The translations under genes were made by a program, and so were the position numbers. Positions 61,749 to 64,000 of a stretch of DNA of 64,000 nt are shown here, one piece after another. The DNA is from Tetragonia tetragonoides (lineage: Eukaryota; Streptophyta; Magnoliopsida; Caryophyllales; Aizoaceae). Under the pieces are notes generated by a model. The model was not told the origin of the DNA, made no database searches, and worked only from the letters and a program-made list of their open reading frames with translations. The first letter of the stretch is position 1; every line of letters begins with the position of its first letter. Where the stretch lies: positions 24,932,501-24,996,500 of the forward strand of contig CM076146.1 of assembly GCA_038025085.1 (NCBI GenBank), written 5' to 3'.

Positions 61749-62275
61749 GGAATAATCTTGACTAACTTGAAATCGAAAGTCAAAGCTTCCAAACTTCCTT
61801 TGAAGAAAAGCCTTGTTTTATAAGGAAGCAACGGTTGAGAAGGTGAAAACAAGCGCTTATTTATTTATTTTTTTCCTAAATGTTAAGAAAGACAATGAAG
61901 TTAGGAACTTCTCCTTTTGAGGGTTGTTAAGTGCTTATTGGTAGTTCCTAAATGCTCTAATTTACTATGCTTCCAAACTTTAAATTGAAGATTGAAGCTT
62001 CCAAACTTTTCTGCAGCTGTTATTTCTCATGACATGATGAACATATAAATGTGACGGGTTGTCTTAAGCATGTTTGGAAGTTTTGGGTGGGAAAGGAAGG
62101 GAAGGGAAGGGAAGAGAATGAAAGTGAAATATTTTACCTTGTTTTGGAGTTTGAGTAAGAAAAATGGAGGAAATTAGAGGAGAACAAAAACTGAGTTAAT
62201 AAAGGGGAACAAAAGGTCAGTTTGTTATTTCCCCCTCATTCCCTTCCATTCTCCAACAGGCGTCTAATTTAACAT

Positions 62276-62413
62276 TTAACCAAGCACGGGTAAACGGATG
62301 GAGTAATTATGACTCTCTTAAGGTAGCCAAATGTCTCGTCATCTAATTAAAACAAAGCATTGCGATGGTCCCAACGGATGTTAACGCAATGTGATTTATG
62401 CCCATTGCTCTGA
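62276..62413 (+). pseudogene. Permuted 25S rRNA fragment, copy 1
   Basis: Two pieces of large-subunit rRNA in swapped order. First comes the piece ACCAAGCACGGGTAAACGG...ACTCTCTTAAGGTAGCCAAA...CATCTAATTA (to about 62349). Directly joined to it is the piece that precedes it in the gene, AAACAAAGCATTGCGATGG...AACGCAATGTGATTT...GCTCTGA (to about 62413). The first includes the highly conserved CTCTCTTAAGGTAGC segment of the peptidyl-transferase region. Changes from the gene are few and mostly C-to-T or G-to-A. Not functional. Confidence 0.85.
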
Positions 62414-62567
62414 TAACATGATAAATTTCAATAATTAGGCTTTAATAAGTGAGCACACATACAAGACAAATGAGGTTCCAACCCAAAACCAATTGGTTTT
62501 AGGATGAAACTCCACTAGGCTTATGTGCAGTCTGCTCTCCTCCACGTGTATCCCTGTAGGCGGTAGG

Positions 62568-62720
62568 TGTTAGATTTATGGACTTTATACTACATGTATA
62601 TGGACTATTATGTTATACGGATTAATTGCATGTTATATGCTATCTTACGGTTTGGCCCAATATTAGTGATCCTATGGATATTAATATTAGGTGGGCTATT
62701 ATATCGTCTTATAAGGTATA
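62568..62720 (+). repeat. Partial LTR (first about 153 bp) inside duplication
   Basis: Starts TGTTAGATTTATGGAC like the LTR at 63535 and stops at ATAAGGTATA, where the second copy of the duplication begins. Confidence 0.85.
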
Positions 62721-63689
62721 GGAATAATCTTGATTAACTTGAAATCGAAAGTCAAAGCTTCCAAACTTCCTTTGAAGAAAAGCCTTGTTTTATAAGGAAG
62801 CAACGGTTGAGAAGGTGAAAACAAGCGCTTATTTATTTATTTCTTTCCTAAATGTTAAGAAAGACAATGAAGTTAGGAACTTCTCCTTTTGAGGGTTGTT
62901 AAGTGCTTATTGGTAGTTCTTAAATGCTCTAATTTACTATGCTTCCAAACTTTAAATTGAAGATTGAAGCTTCCAAACTTTTCTGCAGCTGCTATTTCTC
63001 ATGACATGATGAACATATAAATGTGACGGATTGTCTTAAGCATGTTTGGAAGTTTTGGGTGGGAAGGGAAGGGAAGGGAAGAGAATGAAAGGGAAATATT
63101 TTACCTTGTTTTGGAGTTTGAGTAAGGAAAATGGAGGAAATTAGAGGAGAACAAAAACTGAGTTAATAAAGGGGAACAAAAGGTCAGTTTGTTATTTCCC
63201 CCTCATTCCCTTACATTCTCCAACAGGCGTCTAATTTAACATTCAACCAAGCACGGGTAAACGGATGGAGTAATTATGACTCTCTTAAGGTAGCCAAATG
63301 TCTCGTCATCTAATTAAAACAAAGCATTGCGATGGTCCCAACGGATGTTAACGCAATGTGATTTATGCCCATTGCTCTGATAACATGATAAATTTCAATA
63401 ATTAGGCTTTAATAAGTGAGCACACATACAAGACAAATGAGGTTCCAACCCAAAACCAATTGGTTTTAGGATGAAACTCCACTAGGCTTATGTGCAGTCT
63501 GCTCTCCTTCACGTGTATCCCTGTAGGCGGTAGGTGTTAGATTTATGGACTTTATACTACATGTATATGGACTATTATGTTATACGGATTAATTGTATGT
63601 TATATGATATCTTACGGTTTGGCCCAATTTTAGTGATCCTATGGATATTAATATTAGGTGGGCTATTATATCGTCTTATAAGGTATAGG
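62721..63689. repeat. 972-bp tandem duplication, second copy
   Basis: Follows the first copy head to tail (GGAATAATCTTGATTAAC...) with few differences, and leads into the complete LTR. The 61-codon frame at 63534-63719 lies in the LTR start and is not a gene. Confidence 0.92.
63243..63382 (+). pseudogene. Permuted 25S rRNA fragment, copy 2
   Basis: Same permuted arrangement as 62276-62413. Its left edge, ATTCAACCAAGC, is slightly closer to the rRNA gene than copy 1 (ATTTAACCAAGC), so copy 1 mutated after the duplication. Confidence 0.85.
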
Positions 63690-63989
63690 GCTCAATTGTG
63701 CAGAGACCCACAGGCTTAACTCTAATTGATGATGGGCTAATTAGGGATAGGATACTCTATGTATATAAGGGTTATGGTCCCCAGTTGAGCACACGTTACA
63801 TCTATCTGACATCCCATCGTTAGAGAGAGAAACCCTAGTGTGTGTATCAACTGGAAGACGCTCTAACCCTAGGCGATCTTCAACCCGGATCAAAGGCTTG
63901 CACTTATGGATTCAGGTACGGTTCCGCTTATGTTCTAGTCTAAGTAATTCGATATGGAGGTTACAGTTTTAATCGGATTTATTACAACA
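63535..63989 (+). mobile_element. 5' LTR of an LTR retrotransposon leaving the window
   Basis: 455 bp starting TGTTAGATTTATGG and ending ATTTATTACAACA. TATA box TATGTATATAAGG at about 63759-63770, with leader-like sequence after it. It is followed at once by a Met-tRNA primer-binding site, so the rest of the element lies beyond 64000. LTR size suggests Copia, but no coding sequence is available to decide. Confidence 0.8.
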
Positions 63990-63991
63990 AT

Positions 63992-64000
63992 TGGTATCAG
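63992..64000 (+). promoter_or_regulatory. Primer-binding site at window edge
   Basis: TGGTATCAG, two bases after the LTR, cut by the end of the window. Confidence 0.8.

Larger units (their letters stand above)
61749..62720. repeat. 972-bp tandem duplication, first copy
   Basis: Starts GGAATAATCTTGACTAACTTG. Almost identical to 62721-63689. Contents in order: spacer, a GGGAAGGG-rich block (about 62090-62115) facing an inverted CCCTTCC block (about 62232-62255), permuted 25S rRNA-derived sequence (about 62270-62430), and at the end the first about 150 bp of the LTR at 63535. Inclusion of a partial LTR shows the duplication happened after that LTR inserted. Confidence 0.92.

Noticed and set aside
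62276..62413. Functional rRNA gene
   Set aside because: Only about 140 bp, halves in swapped order, substitutions in invariant positions.

Overview
This is a repeat-dominated stretch of a nuclear plant genome, probably a eudicot. The evidence is plant Ty3/Gypsy chromovirus, Ty1/Copia, L1-type LINE, hAT, Mutator-like, CACTA and Stowaway-like elements, AT-rich spacers, and one intact plant-type adenylate isopentenyltransferase (cytokinin biosynthesis) gene. I cannot name the species.

Layout. 133-15057 is a decayed minus-strand Ty3/Gypsy chromovirus (Tekay/Del-like) with about 2.6-3.0 kb LTRs and a GTTAA target-site duplication (TSD); a solo LTR of the same family (8969-11545) is nested in it. 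15063-30767 is AT-rich spacer holding small elements: two Stowaway-like MITEs, a 356-bp hAT MITE with an 8-bp TSD, a 566-bp Mutator-like element carrying a minisatellite and flanked by an 11-bp direct repeat, two nearly sequence-less poly(A) insertions, a probable Copia solo LTR and a CACTA end. 30768-33555 is a 5'-truncated minus-strand LINE. 35991-37055 (minus) is the IPT gene, the only convincing intact host gene. Behind its promoter lies a 1.2-1.4 kb higher-order tandem array (about 37548-43790), split by a young Copia derivative (40303-43300, TSD GTTCG) that keeps only gag and protease.

44663-60301 is a nested pair: a plus-strand LINE split by a second Ty3/Gypsy chromovirus (46079-58190, TSD ATAAC). 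That chromovirus has a full-length 1531-codon gag-pol frame, but its protease catalytic Asp reads Tyr. Both chromoviruses share an extra reading frame upstream of gag, broken by stops here, whose function I do not recognise. 60302-64000 holds diverged repeats, a 972-bp tandem duplication in which each copy carries a permuted piece of 25S rRNA, and the 5' LTR plus primer-binding site of another LTR retrotransposon running off the window.

Relative order of events: LINE, then chromovirus into the LINE; on the left, chromovirus, then a same-family insertion that collapsed to a solo LTR; tandem array, then Copia derivative; LTR insertion near 63.5 kb, then the 972-bp duplication. I see no tRNA genes, no CRISPR and no prokaryotic-type operon.
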